From: Zygaena filipendulae | Taxonomy: Eukaryota > Arthropoda > Insecta > Lepidoptera > Zygaenidae | NCBI GenBank assembly: GCA_907165275.2 | Contig: OU015654.1 | Coordinates: 4,233,501 to 4,297,500 of the forward strand | Direction: 5' to 3' | DNA: 64,000 nucleotides | Shown here: one piece after another, positions 13,153-24,739 of the stretch | Layout: every line of letters begins with the position of its first letter | Numbering within the stretch: position 1 is the first letter of the stretch | Program-made: the position numbers and the translations under genes | Notes under the pieces: model-generated | The model's database searches: none | Told to the model about the DNA's origin: nothing | What the model saw: the letters and a program-made list of their open reading frames with translations, nothing else

Positions 13153-13441
13153 AAATAGGCTTGACTACATTTTAATTTTAGTCCGTCGTGTAGATCGATA
13201 AAAAATATTGGCACGATTGATTATTTCTTTTTTTTACATGAATCAAATAATAAAGACGATACGTTGAGTCCGAATGCGGCGTGACTATACAACTTTTAAA
13301 CTTTAATACGTTTTATCTGAGTAGGTATATTTTCATTTATTTGAAAAAGCAAAACATATGTGCCTGCATTTTTTTTGTTATCTAACTGACGGACTAAATA
13401 CATACAATTTTGGTTTTCACACCCCAGCAACATGCCTATTG
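13153..13441 (+). mobile_element. MITE family M, diverged copy
   Basis: Shares AATAGGCTTGAC, AGTCCGTCGTGTAGATC, ACTGACGGACTAAATA and terminal GCCTATTG. Has lost the TGACGTCA site of the other copies (GGCGTGACTATAC remains). Confidence 0.75.
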
Positions 13442-14179
13442 TCTATGTATTTTTACCGAAGCAAAGCGTTATAAAACTACCAAAACACACTTAGATATAT
13501 TTCTAAAGAAAACTTATCTATTATTTGAGGAGGAAGCACAACGTATAACGTAGATTCAGTCAATCGTAAGCACGATACAATCTAACCAAAATCCTCGTGG
13601 AACTTAAAAAGATCAAACGCAAACGTTAATTGTGTACTAACAATAGGCCACCCTTAAAATCTGCTCGCAATAAACCCGCAAATAAAACCGACTTATTTGA
13701 GTAAAGTCTATCGTATAGTCGCGGGACTGAGCGGGGAGCGTTTTATACCTTTATCCAATGTCCATTCTTCTGAAATGCGATTAAAATTGAATAGGTCCAT
13801 ATGTCGCCGGCAGAGCGTTCCCGTTGCGTCACAATCACACGGCCGGATGCATTTTCAATTTGCCGCGAGATAAGCAAGCTCGAGTTTTGGACGACTTTTT
13901 CTGCGGAATGGTGGAATTGATCCTGTGACTTATGGTGGACGATGTAAGACGACGTAATTGGATGGTCAATTGATTTGCTTTCCAATTTAAAGGGATTGAA
14001 TTTCTTTTCGAAGTCAACGATCCGTTGATGCCTCTGTTAGGATGTTTTAATAGCATATTAAATTTGCATAAATATATAGGTAGGTAGGTAGGTATCTCTG
14101 TCAGCAAACTGGACTTTTATGTAGGCAGTCATCTTTGTTTGAAACTTTCGTATGTCAAATAAAAACGTCGAAATATAAT
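13442..14179. other. gene-free stretch beyond the grain 3' end
   Basis: Overlapping minus-strand open frames at 13743-13985 and 13835-14107 carry no domain. A (TAGG)n run of four units lies near 14080. Confidence 0.4.
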
Positions 14180-16256
14180 ATCAATAATGATAATTTATTC
14201 ACAATTTTATTTTAAAATACACAATTTCACAATGTTTTGTATTTTATAATGAACTAAAAAACCTTAGGAACGGTAGGTTCGTGATAGTGATACCGTCGCT
14301 GGCTGTTATGCGATGACCACTAAAATTATGGTTTTTTTTTCGTCATAATTATAATGATGTTTCCTTAATTTTATTTTCTACCAGTTTCATTTTTTACATT
14401 TCTTTTATATTTACACAATTAAGTATATTTTGAAGTATGGAATTAGTGATTGTGAGAACAATATGCTTGTCAATGTCGGTCTTTTTCATGGCATAATATA
14501 ATGTATGATGTTACATAACTATCTGCAAATTCGGGACAGTATGACGTATTTAAAAACTACAATAAAACATGCAGGTCTGCCTACCTACTCTATTCAGAAG
14601 ACAAGCGTGAGTTATGCATGAATACATAAATTTTACGTCCATAAAACCTCTTTAAAATATCTTTAAATTAACTAGAATATCATATAGATTAAAGATCAAC
14701 CAAGTTACGAGTTATGTGAGTTCACTGACCTCTTGAGTTTTAGACTGCGCTTATGCAAAAAAATGTGTTTTGTCATAATCTTTACTCCCATTACTTGTGA
14801 CCAAGTACTTAAAATGCATATAGTTTCATAACACCCAATATAATACATGTAATCCTTTCAAAGCTATATTTGAACCACAAGCACTTATTCGTAACAATTT
14901 ATTTATGGCCACACATTATCTTAATTTTACAACGGTATAGTAGGTAAATAGAAAATTTTTATGTTACAATTTTTCACAATAATATAGTTTATTATTTGTA
15001 AGTACTCATTGAGTTAGTCCGATTTAGTGGCCTGTTCTATTTAACTTTTAGAAGAATATCTAAAAAATCCTGAACTAAGTAGGTATTTTATAAGTTCTGA
15101 AATAATTAAGTCACTGTCGCTATTTAAGACAGTATTTATTTACATTACTCTTGATTTATCACTAATATATAAATTACTATTGCATTTTCATTCTTTATCA
15201 ACTATACTCTATCAATTTACAATAAAGAAGAAAAAATCATAATCTGGAATAACTCTCTGAACACATCACAATTCCTATAGCGAACCGAATCTTTCTAATT
15301 AAATACAAATAACTACGTACTTTATTTAATAATATTATTATAATAATAAAAATAAAACAAATTTATACAGGAACAAAATATAACTTAGATAAAGATATGT
15401 ACAAAATACACAAAATATTATTAAATATTAAATTTTTTGAACAATAATTTTTAATAGGTAGTAAGAATAAATCATCTATAAGTCGACATCGTAACCGACC
15501 ATATTATAGCTAACATTTATAATACTGTACAATTTTGCTAGTTAATGCATTTTCATACAAACATTTATTTACAGATTGAACTGTAATCATTGGCACCCTG
15601 TTAAAATAAACATGGGAATTTTAAAATGATTACAATCAGTTATTAGAAAAAAAATCTTTCTTATACGGTTTATATTGAAAACAACTTTAAAAAGGTGGTT
15701 TCTGACCCTACAATACTATAATGTATTAAGTCTGATTATCGGTATAAGCTCTATCACAAGTAGAGTCTCTGAGTAAAACGGATGTCAATGATTTCAATTT
15801 CAATCTGTATAAATAGGTAATATATAATATAATTTCGTTCATCATATTATAGAAAACTGATCACGGAATATCAAAGTCTTTGTTTTATTTCAATGGACAA
15901 CATAAAACTGGGATATAACCGGATTACAATTGTTACAAGACGTATTAAGTAGGTATATTATTAACGTCGAATCAATTCGCACTGACTCCTTTTGTATAAA
16001 GTTACGAACATCAATTCTGTTTAACAGTCTTATAAATTAATGTGTCGAGTTAATTTTTAAGCCGCAAAAATGATATCACCACCGAACGAATCATAAGTGA
16101 TATCTCACTATCTATCATATAATAATATTGTTTGCATTGCTTCTGATTTCCTTCCAAGGGACAAGATTGGCCGCCCCCAAATCACGCAGGGACGGTTATT
16201 ACCTATAGATTTTAATATCATATCCGGTAGGGCGACGATGGACTTCGGTTGACTTA
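14180..16256 (-). other. grn: probable 3' UTR of grain
   Basis: This roughly 2-kb AT-rich stretch directly follows the stop codon, contains none of the dispersed repeats that litter the flanks, and has no long open frame. On the minus strand it holds several AATAAA signals (plus-strand TTTATT near 15567, 15318, 15137, 14899 and 14190). The last lies close to a change in sequence character near 14180. Three UGUAAAUA words (15566-15573, 15137-15144, 14408-14415) match the Pumilio-binding consensus. The end is a guess; shorter isoforms using upstream signals are equally possible. Confidence 0.4.
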
Positions 16257-16283
16257 TCACGTGTATTCACTCCTCCAGCTCGT
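16257..16283 (-). CDS. grn: possible terminal coding exon of grain
   Basis: An excellent acceptor (TTCTTATTCTTTTGCAG) lies 288 bases downstream of the GTGAGA donor at 16571. In phase 0 after ...LNSM it gives eight codons, T-S-W-R-S-E-Y-T, then TGA at 16257-16259. The long pyrimidine tract before the AG argues that this intron is real. I cannot confirm conservation of this tail, so the unspliced ending (V-R-I-N-stop) is a true alternative. Confidence 0.5.
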   Translation of the reverse strand, partial: TSWRSEYT

Positions 16284-16571
16284 CTGCAAAAGAATAAGAA
16301 CCGACCTTAGTAAAGTAACCTTAACAAAGAGCAAGCTAAACCAACATTAAAAAAAAATATCAGACGCTGGTCTCATTATAAACTATGTAGTTACACCCGC
16401 CATTTCAATATCGTGAGTTCCGGGAATCCGGGAACCGAAAACTCTTTGATATACCGACAAAATATCCTATATTTCACCACTTGCGACTATCTCTCCTCCA
16501 TGGAATTTTGCAACAAGAGATACGATGATTATGAAGTTTTAAATTCTAGAATTTTATCAATTTATTCTCAC
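16284..16571 (-). other. grn: short candidate intron near the grain C-terminus
   Basis: Bounded by GTGAGA (16571 downward) and TTTTGCAG (up to 16284). It is 288 bases long and AT-rich, with no repeat recognised. It exists only if the terminal exon at 16257-16283 is used. Confidence 0.45.
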
Positions 16572-16711
16572 CATGGAATTAAGTTGGGCGAGGTGGTGGT
16601 GATGGTAAGGGTTGTGTGATGTTGGTGGTGGGGCGAAGCCCTGGTGCGGAGCCCCGTACCAGTGCGACATGTGCGCAGCCGCAGGGTGCACCAGTCCCAC
16701 TTGATGCTGAC
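16572..16711 (-). CDS. grn: grain exon: His/Pro-rich C-terminal region
   Basis: This 140-base exon follows acceptor TTTTATTACAG and completes a split Gly codon (G/GT) with the exon ending at 17231. It encodes about 46 residues beginning QHQVGLVHPAAAHMSHWYG, then a Pro-rich FAPPPTSHNP segment and a His run (YHHHHL), ending AQLNSM. A His-rich C-terminus ending in S-M recalls the C-terminus of vertebrate GATA2/3, which supports the GATA1/2/3 class. After the final ATG the sequence reads GTGAGA, a good splice donor. If it is not spliced, the frame adds V-R-I-N and stops at 16557-16559. If spliced, it joins the small exon at 16283. The exon itself is secure; its 3' boundary is not. Confidence 0.88.
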
Positions 16712-17230
16712 CTGTAATAAAAGGACCATGAATGAAATGAAATAAAATTAACAAAAAACACTTTATTGAACTCAACGAAAAACTAATAGAAACTATAAAA
16801 CAATCTGCGCCAAGCTACCAGGTAGAGTGTAGACATTTAAAAAAATTTAAATCTTCCACGCATCGTCAGCTTCCCATACCATGCTGGGAAAATAGCTACA
16901 AAAGTTTAACCACAGGTGTAAATACCTATCTATTGCAATGAAATCATACACCTATACTATCAAATGTACAGGTAATTTTAACGTCAGCTGAATACCTTAT
17001 TTTGTTTCGTGGAAGTCAACAAAACCATGCCACTACATATGTATATGTAATACCAGTTGTGCCCCGCGGTTTCACCCGCGATAATTTCGGAGTTCTTAAC
17101 GGATGCCTACGTCTTACAAAGACCCACCCCCCTCCAAGTTACAGGTCTCTACGATCAGCGGTTTAGGCTGTGCGTTGATCCGTCAGTCAGTCATTCAGGA
17201 CAAAGCATTTTATATGTATAGATGACTCAC
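16712..17230 (-). other. grn: grain intron, 519 bp, with repeat insertion
   Basis: GTGAGT donor at 17230 and ATTACAG acceptor at 16712; phase 1. Roughly a third of it (17051-17222) is a plus-oriented retro-repeat whose tail ends a few bases from the donor. Confidence 0.9.
17051..17222 (+). mobile_element. retro-repeat in the grain intron beside the donor
   Basis: Head CAGTTGTGCCCCGCGGTTTC with family A similarity, then a different body (GGTTTAGGCTGTGCGTTGAT, GTCAGTCAGTCATTCAGG) and tail TTTTATATGTATAGAT. The tail stops about four bases from the donor hexamer at 17225-17230. Confidence 0.75.
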
Positions 17231-17444
17231 CGAAATCCATAGCCGACGGGAACGCGGACCCCCCGAATCCTTTTGTGGCGTCTCCCAGTGGCTTGATCAT
17301 GTCTCCCATGACTCCGCCGAGGGCCAGCGCGCAGGCACCACCCCCTCCCATGCCCATACCGCCCTTCTTCTTCTTACTCTTACTGCTCAACTTGCGATTT
17401 CGCGTCTGAATACCTTCTTTCTTCATCGTCAATGGTCGATTTAC
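17231..17444 (-). CDS. grn: grain exon: finger basic tail and Gly-rich linker
   Basis: This 214-base internal exon continues the protein directly after the C-finger exon: the join CACAAT/GTAAATCGACCA gives H-N-V-N-R-P. It starts [18 protein letters not shown], the conserved basic extension that lies in the minor groove in GATA factors, followed by SSKSKKKK, a likely nuclear-localisation and DNA-contact tail typical of GATA2/3 and grain. A low-complexity Gly/Met/Ala linker follows (about residues 27-45), then a less biased end, ...SAMDF. The acceptor is TCCTTAG before GTA and the donor is TTCG followed by GTGAGT, leaving phase 1. The intron that follows begins next to a repeat insertion only a few bases from the donor. 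Reading through the donor gives a short alternative tail ending at 17187, probably not used. Confidence 0.93.
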
Positions 17445-19049
17445 CTAAGGACAAAAAGAGAATCAAATATAAGTTAATTGTGATTGTATTTTATTGATAG
17501 TACCTACTACCTATGTATTTTTTAACTATTAATCCATCAGGAACACCGAACTTAGCTATGAATTGTCATCCCCATAAAAAATATCTATTTTTTAATATGA
17601 GACTTCCATCAGGCGAGTCGTTTAGATGTTTCACGTTATTTGCAAGAAACACACAATTCGGGGTTTTCGGGACTTCTCTGTTGTAGGTACTGGGATAAAA
17701 AGAACTTATTCCAAATTTTATGTCATTTAAATTCGTGCAGCAATTATCAGGTGATACCTACATATCTAAAAAAATCATCAAACTGGTTCAGACAACAAAT
17801 TTATTTTTTATTATCGAAATGAATTCTATTTGTATTTTAACGCCCCGCTATTCATATTTCTAATAACGCTACGAATATTTCTAATCTACAGTTTAATTAT
17901 ACATAGAAGATAATATTATGTGGAAAAGAAAAATAACACAGAATTCTAATTTGCATTTATTATACGATAATAAAACAATAAATGTTTTTATATAATAAAG
18001 AAAAGAATGGACGTAAACTCGACATTTTCTAATATACTTTTTAATAATATTCGTATAACAGGATAATCATTCACAAAACGGTTGCCGCTGAATCATCACA
18101 ACTGTGGCTGGCAGTTTATTGCTTCGACACGACATTAGAGGTATAAAAAAACCCGACGATACCATATTAGAATGCTAAATAGAGAGTACAAAGAGCGCCG
18201 AGCCCATAAAATGGTACCACAGTGGTGTAGTGCAAAATCATCTGGTTCTGTTTGTTTGTTGTCGATGCCGACGTGCGTGCAGTGTACATACACTGCATCG
18301 TAATGACCGCAATATGCAGCGTGCAGTTTGCAGTCGCGCTCTGTGGGAACAGTTTCCACAGTGACAAGTCACTTTGGTCTGACGTGAAGGTCAAAGAATA
18401 GACAAAAATTACATGTAAAGTTACCAACACAATTTTAAATTATTTCAACTTTATGCACATCATGGTACAAAATTCATAAGGTACTTTGTTTGTGTTTTAA
18501 ATAGAGTCCTAGTGAGATTGACGAAATTACTATATTAGCAGTTGCTTATAGATTTAAGAGGACATGCCTGAATTACTGATTAATTAGATCACAGCCCCAA
18601 CCGCTAAATCTAGAAAGTTAGATTAGTTCTTGTATATCTTAATGTAAGCAAGAACTAAGGAATAGTTCTTGAAAATTCAACCTCTAGGTAGGTATATGCG
18701 GTGAAAATGGAGGGGGAGAACCGTTAGTTTTAAGAGATAAGAGTCATGACAATCTCTCATGATGACAAACTTTTCTTTTCAAATAAAGAAACATCTGTAA
18801 CAGTTTTTTTTTTTAATTAAACTCCTAAAACTAGAGAAACACCGATTAAACCGCGCTAAAAGCTAATAGTTGGAAGATAAATAGATGTTTCGGTAACTTT
18901 GAATTCATTATATTAAATTTAATTAAATTTATCTTAATTTCAAAATTACGGAGGCGTTTCGGGTCCAATTGGTATTAATTAGTTTTTAACTCTCATACAG
19001 AATGAATTACCTAATTAATTCTTATTAAAGGCAAAAACGAAATTCGCGG

Positions 19050-19330
19050 GTCAACTGTTACGGTCACTTTCTGTGCAGGCCGCAGCATTACTGCGAAGTG
19101 TGTGCGTCATGACGAACGGACGGACAATGAGTTATTCATTGGTTTCCAAGGAACTCCACGCAGGCGGCGCGGCGGCGGCCGGCAAGTGGGCCCTAAACGC
19201 ACGATTTCATTGCGCTTGCGCCGCGACCTCGCCAACCCGTGGCAAACCAAGCGCAAGACCTTTGCTTGTTTTCTGTTGGTGTTTTTTACAAATATTCAAG
19301 TAGAACGCAAAGTTCTTAGGTCCCCTTAAA
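19050..19330. promoter_or_regulatory. CpG-rich intronic patch
   Basis: GC-rich stretch with GGCGGCGCGGCGGCGGCCGG inside the AT-rich grain intron. Overlapping plus-strand open frames (75-76 codons) look compositional. Enhancer or promoter role is inference only. Confidence 0.25.
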
Positions 19331-19401
19331 ATCTTGTAATATCAAAACATAGTTCTCAATCGTAGTAAAATAAAATAACCGAGACATCCTAAATTCTATT
19401 A

Positions 19402-19590
19402 CCTATAAATCCAAATGTGAATTTGTTTAATTATTTGTTACGCTTTCACGCCTGAAGTTACTCAACCGATCATCATGAAATTTTGCATACACGCTGTCAA
19501 CGGTACAGAAAAGGACGTGGGTTACTTTTATCGCCGCGTGGTTTCACAATTTCGGAGTTTCCTCGGAATTGTTCCATACAAACTTTGGCC
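19402..19590 (-). mobile_element. family A copy, 5' part rearranged
   Basis: Left part TGTTACGCTTTCACGCCTGA and CATGAAATTTTGCATACACG is typical. The right part has GTGGTTTCACAATTTCGGAG in the opposite sense to the left part, so the head may be inverted or the copy composite. Confidence 0.65.
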
Positions 19591-19720
19591 CCCCTATTCA
19601 CCCCTTCGGGAGTAGAATTTCGGAAAATCCTTTGTTATCGAATGCCTAATACCATACCATACCATATCATACCATGTCTTAGAATAATTTAGTTGCGAAT
19701 CCTTCTAGTTTGAAGCTTAA

Positions 19721-20218
19721 CTATTGTTGACAGTTATTGAGTGTCTCTGCCCTGATATCCTTCGAATTGTAGTCTGGTAGTCTGTATCCAGCGTAGTGCT
19801 GTGCGCATGCGTGCCAATTCCCTACGTCCGTGATGCATTCCCGCAACCGGCCCACGCCGCCGCCCGCCGCGCATACCGCGCCGTCGCTCCTCTCAATTGA
19901 ACCAATATAAAATGCATTAGCATTTACACACACATGTCGGCAGATTTTGCTGTTCTGCGAGGAAATTAGGTCATCGCAAAGCCTTTGCTGTTGCTCGAGC
20001 ATTCCATTTGGTAACTGTCTATAACCATAGCTAATACCTACACTATTATATTGTTTAGATACCCTGTTTGGTTTATAACGTATTATATTATGTCCATGAT
20101 TTTTTAATATCTCATTGTTAGTTGGGTACAAAAGATTTGATATTGCGTACGGGTCACTCCTCCATAAAACAGATTTATACGTACTTTCATAAGATGTTGT
20201 CACCGAATAGCATTGCAT
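19721..20218 (-). other. 165-codon open frame, uncertain
   Basis: The longest open frame that does not include a grain exon. It has Met, no recognised domain, no signal peptide and no transmembrane run. It crosses a GC-rich patch (19790-19900) carrying TGCGCATGCG. It lies inside the 21-kb grain intron on the same strand. Its length is somewhat more than expected by chance at this base composition, so it could be a nested gene, an unrecognised exon, or chance. Confidence 0.2.
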
Positions 20219-23200
20219 ACTTCAAGCGTTTCAGAAACATAAAAAAATAAAAACAAAACAATCGCGTATTAAGTTAATTGTTCATTTACCTATTATTTTA
20301 TTTTTCCGCATGAAGAAGAAAAAACACTGATTAAGTGATTTGCATACAAAACAGTGAACTTCACAGTTTACAGTCTCCGCTCGTACGTACCATAAAAACG
20401 AAGGATGAATACTCGCTTAGTACATACAAGTTATATACCTATTATATGCTGAACTGCTGATGTATGTACCTATATTATATGCAACATAAACATGATATAG
20501 GGGATCCGCCATGTTTGGAGCAGAAATTGCTTAATAACCGGCTATTATGCCAGGTTAATTACATCGCTGCATGTTCCCATTACAAGTTAGTGAGCTCGCG
20601 TGTATTTGGATAGATAGATATACCTACCTACAGACCAATTAATGGGTACCATCTTTATACTAAACGGTTAACTATTTGGAACTAATACATTGAAATAAAA
20701 AATCAATACTCTTGTGAGCGCATCATTTGAGAATGACTAGACTGCTTTGATAATACTCACAAACCGTAAAGGTGTTAAAACGGTTTTGCGAAGAACCTCG
20801 TCAACTACTTTTTTGTAAAATAAATTCACTGATGGAATTATTTTGTTTTTCATTTTTAACGTTGCTCATGCAGCAGTTACCTTAGATATATTCATGGTTT
20901 GTCTACACCTGCCACCCCTTTAACAAAATCCTAGTTACGCCCTTGAAAGTGCATATTAAGTAGGTATACTAATGTTATATGAGTTAAAGTAACATAAGAG
21001 TAACGATTTTTTCCTAATGGACCCGCAATATGAACTATCGATTAAATGGTTTGGATTTATACTGACGTTTTCAAACTTTTGTTCGATAGTTACATATTAT
21101 AAATTATTATACATTATTATTATTATTTTTATTTATTTATTGAACAATTTAAAAATTACAATATAAAGTTTGTTATTACAGCGCACATTTAAACTCTTTT
21201 GGGTTTGTATTTAAGTTTTTTGCAGGTCTGGTCAATGTGTATCTTCCATGTAAACCTATTGTCTATACTTATATAAAAGAACCGTACCCCACAAATACAG
21301 TCTTACAGCAATCAGTTCGCTTCCCGTCTATAGAAACTCACTACTCGCATGCAATACTCCGCCTCCGCAGACCTAGCCCACTAGAAACTACGTTTACGGT
21401 CAGCAAATGAATGCATGCCACTGCCAAACCATTTGCTCTTACTCCCTTGTAATAAGGATCAAAATTATTTAATCCCTTTGCTAACTGTACCTAAGTGAAT
21501 GTTAGCAGGCACGCGGGCCCACGTAACATAAACCAACGTTATTACCCCCGCTTGTTAAACTCATAAGTTCACCGAGATATTGTTTGTACTGCCAAAGGAC
21601 AGATAGAACGGGCATCAACTCAGTACAGTACTCAGTATAGTATTAAAACTACGGTCACCGGGTGATTTTTGTACACAAAACTATTTCATCATGCACAAAT
21701 AGTATTATATTTACATAAATGTGGATATTAAACGCTATTTCTTTACGTTTTTACTTAGTCACTGTTTTCAAAATTCACAGTTTTAGGAATATTGTGGAAA
21801 ATATACTGGCGAGATGTAAGCATATTGTTTTGGAAAAGTTAGAGCATTGGCGTGCGTGCCCGGTCACATGACATGTTATTTTCTCTGTGGTTCGTATCTA
21901 CTTAGTATCTACCATCTGCAGTTCACGCGTTTCTATCTTATGTGATATGTCATGAAAATAATAAGTTATTATTTTTTATGTACATTTATAGATAATTTTT
22001 TAAAACCGACTATTGGTCTAGTGATAAACGAATGACAAGTGATGCACGATGTCAATATTACTATTAGGTATTTGACAGCAAATTCAATTGTTTTTTAATT
22101 CAAATAATTTTGAGAACAATAGTATACTTAGTTCTTTGTTTGAATTTTGTTTTCTTACTATTTATTAAACAGTCGATTATGAGTATCTGTTACAAATGTC
22201 AAAATTTAATTGTTTCCTATTTTAAATTTAATTGTTATCTATAATATAATAGGTGGTTGCTCGTACATTAAGAATTATTTTAATGGAGCTGGATAATAAC
22301 CTTAACATTATCGTTTACTAAGCATCATGGGGTTGCGTGTTTGACCAACATTTGGAACAGTGTCGTGTGCAATTCTCTTATGACTCGTATGAAACTTATT
22401 CAGTGCACCGCCTTTCTAGCTGCCAGTATTTCTTACATAGGTACGTAAAATGGCTTATATTGTTATAACACATAATTAAGAAATTAACCCTACTTGACTT
22501 TAGTTCATATATTTATTCACATAATCTGATTATAATACAGCCAATCAATAAGATACTAAGACGACGCAACGACGTAAAAAGACAATATTTTATTGACAGT
22601 AAGCCAAATAATCAGCTGCGTTGTTGAGAGAGGACGCGTCCTTAACTTACATAGTATTAATTAATTCAAATACATATTAGTCTTATCTTAGTTTATTAAT
22701 TATATTAACATTGATTGCTTGAACAACCATGGGAAAAGAAGAAGAAACCTTCAACAGTTTATAATCAAGAGAACCTCATTTTCAGTGACGACAACAGTTA
22801 AAATAAAACTTGTTAGATGAAAAGATAATGTACAATAACTCTTTTATATAGTGCGCGGCTGAAACAATATGAAAAATGTTCGGTGAACATTTTAAACACA
22901 TGCCTACATCATGTGTCGTGTCTGTTGCGCAGCTACACAGGTTTACGAAAAGGTTATGTCTTAGAGAATCCGCAATGAAAGCTCATAGAGTCGGATGCTC
23001 GTCTACCGTTCGATTGCGAAGTGCGTGCGAATAATTACGTTACGTTTCTAGATGCGGTATCGGCGGGTGCGCAAGTTATTACACTATCAGAGGATCTGGC
23101 CACAATACGAGCGCAGCAATAAAACCCGCTCGAATGAGAAAATAACAGGCTCACACCACAATGCAATGGAAAAATGTTGCACACGCCGGAGCGCCGCTAA

Positions 23201-23373
23201 TTTTTCCTTACCGCTATAGAAAGCCTATACGCAACTCATATTATAATTGCAAGAACATTTTATTACTCTATTTACTTATATAAAATACGTCTATAAATAT
23301 TAAACAATGAATAGTACCTAACTGTCTTTTGGATTACTTTTTCGTAATGAAGTCACATGGATAAAAAATCTTA
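20219..23373. other. gene-free intronic stretch
   Basis: No dispersed repeat recognised. Contains a TATATAAAAG box at 21270 with a possible plus-strand start downstream, and a CpG-rich patch at 22980-23220 with CGAGCGCAGCAATAAAACCC, which includes a CAATAAAAC caudal/Abd-B-like word. Confidence 0.4.
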
Positions 23374-23610
23374 CCTCCGCACTCAGAGTCGACTTTAATG
23401 ATTACTTAGTTAAGTATAGATTTTTAAAACAAAACTGCCGCAATCAGACAAGTTTAATAAATTAATTTTAATTGGCATTTAACTAATTAAGTTACATCTC
23501 ATTAAATGCCAATTAACATTAATTTACTGAACGTCTCTGATTGCGGCAGTTTTGTTTTAAAAATCTATACTTAATTAAGTAATCATTAAAGTCGATTCTG
23601 AGTGCGGCGG
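23374..23610. mobile_element. foldback DNA element with TTA duplications
   Basis: Two arms of about 110 bp are near-perfect inverted copies. The left arm begins CCTCCGCACTCAGAGTCGAC and runs through CAAAACTGCCGCAATCAGA to TTAATTGGCATTTAA; the right arm is its complement. The loop is about 20 bases. TTA flanks both ends (23371-23373, 23611-23613). A 3-bp TTA/TWA duplication is typical of PIF/Harbinger elements, so a Harbinger-type MITE is the best guess. No coding capacity. Confidence 0.85.
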
Positions 23611-24035
23611 TTAGACGGCAAGTGGAAAACGTTTATATTTGATGTTAATTAAGTATAAATCAATCGACAAAGATTATTGTATGAGATAAGCATAACACCT
23701 GATTTACGCTGCGAGCACGTAGAATTATAGCAATCAATTAATTATCCAATAAAAAATGCAATAATCAATTACTATGAGCGAACAAAAAGTGAATTAAACG
23801 ACTCTATTGAAACTGATAGTGTTGTTATTGAATTCTCGTATAACCGTGTGAGTTTAGTTTTTGCACCTAACCGATCGATAAATTAATTAATGCTGCCATT
23901 CCGGATACAAACAAACTGTTTTTTAAGTTATTGCCCTTTAAAATATTTATTTTAAAATATAGGTTTAACTTTTTAATAATTTTGAAAAAGCGTTTGTGAG
24001 TATACCTAAGTACTCAATAATTTCAATAACTATAT

Positions 24036-24069
24036 AGGTACGTAGATACTTATACGTATCTACGTACCT
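24036..24069. repeat. short perfect inverted repeat
   Basis: Arms AGGTACGTAGATAC and GTATCTACGTACCT, 14 bp each, with a six-base loop. Confidence 0.8.
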
Positions 24070-24299
24070 CGATCGTGGTTGCGATGCATTTAATTTATGT
24101 ACTGATTTGATTATTGTTTTAATAAATCTATCTGTCCACCTAATTGTTAACTGATAGAGAATGTCAGATGGTAGTAAGTTCGTCATTTGTAGATTTATAT
24201 AAACAGTAAAGCGCTTCTCAAATAGCCGGTGAAGGCGGATAAATCGCGTGGCATGGCGTTTACTCTTATCTACACATGAACGGTTCGCATCAGGTACTT

Positions 24300-24425
24300 G
24301 GGGAGAAAAACTTATTAAATAAAAAACTAAAAAAGCTCGTATACACAAAATGTGAGACTTGAACTTGCGCCCAGTGGTCAACAAACGCATGTCTATAACC
24401 ATTGACTCGTTACTAAAAAGTTATA
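24300..24425 (-). mobile_element. possible tRNA-derived SINE
   Basis: On the minus strand TGGTTATAGACATG resembles a Pol III A box, and GGGCGCAAGTTCAAGTCTCA resembles a B box at a tRNA-like distance. No full tRNA fold is apparent. Confidence 0.4.
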
Positions 24426-24739
24426 ACGTGACAGTAACATTAACAAGATTTTCTCCGCTCCGATAATGATTACAATCCCGAAAGTTCAACGCAAGTATCT
24501 ACAGACTTGAAAGTGTACCTACTGGGTTCTCAGTAGTTGCGTGGGGCGGCCACCGGCGCGGTGTTGGCTGAAGCGCCCAATTGCTCTCGGTTTGTTTATT
24601 TGCTCCATGCCCCATCTCGCCCGTCTTCGAGACCATTTCGCCTTTTAATTGCAACTCTCGACACTCTCGACTGATTTGTTGCAATGTGTTTGTTAAATTT
24701 TGTTTTTTGTTTGTTTCGTTCGTAGGTACAGTTATCAAA

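Noticed and set aside
23965..24402. 145-codon minus-strand open frame
   Set aside because: Its start lies in a tRNA-like SINE and the rest is AT-rich; it also spans the inverted repeat at 24036-24069.
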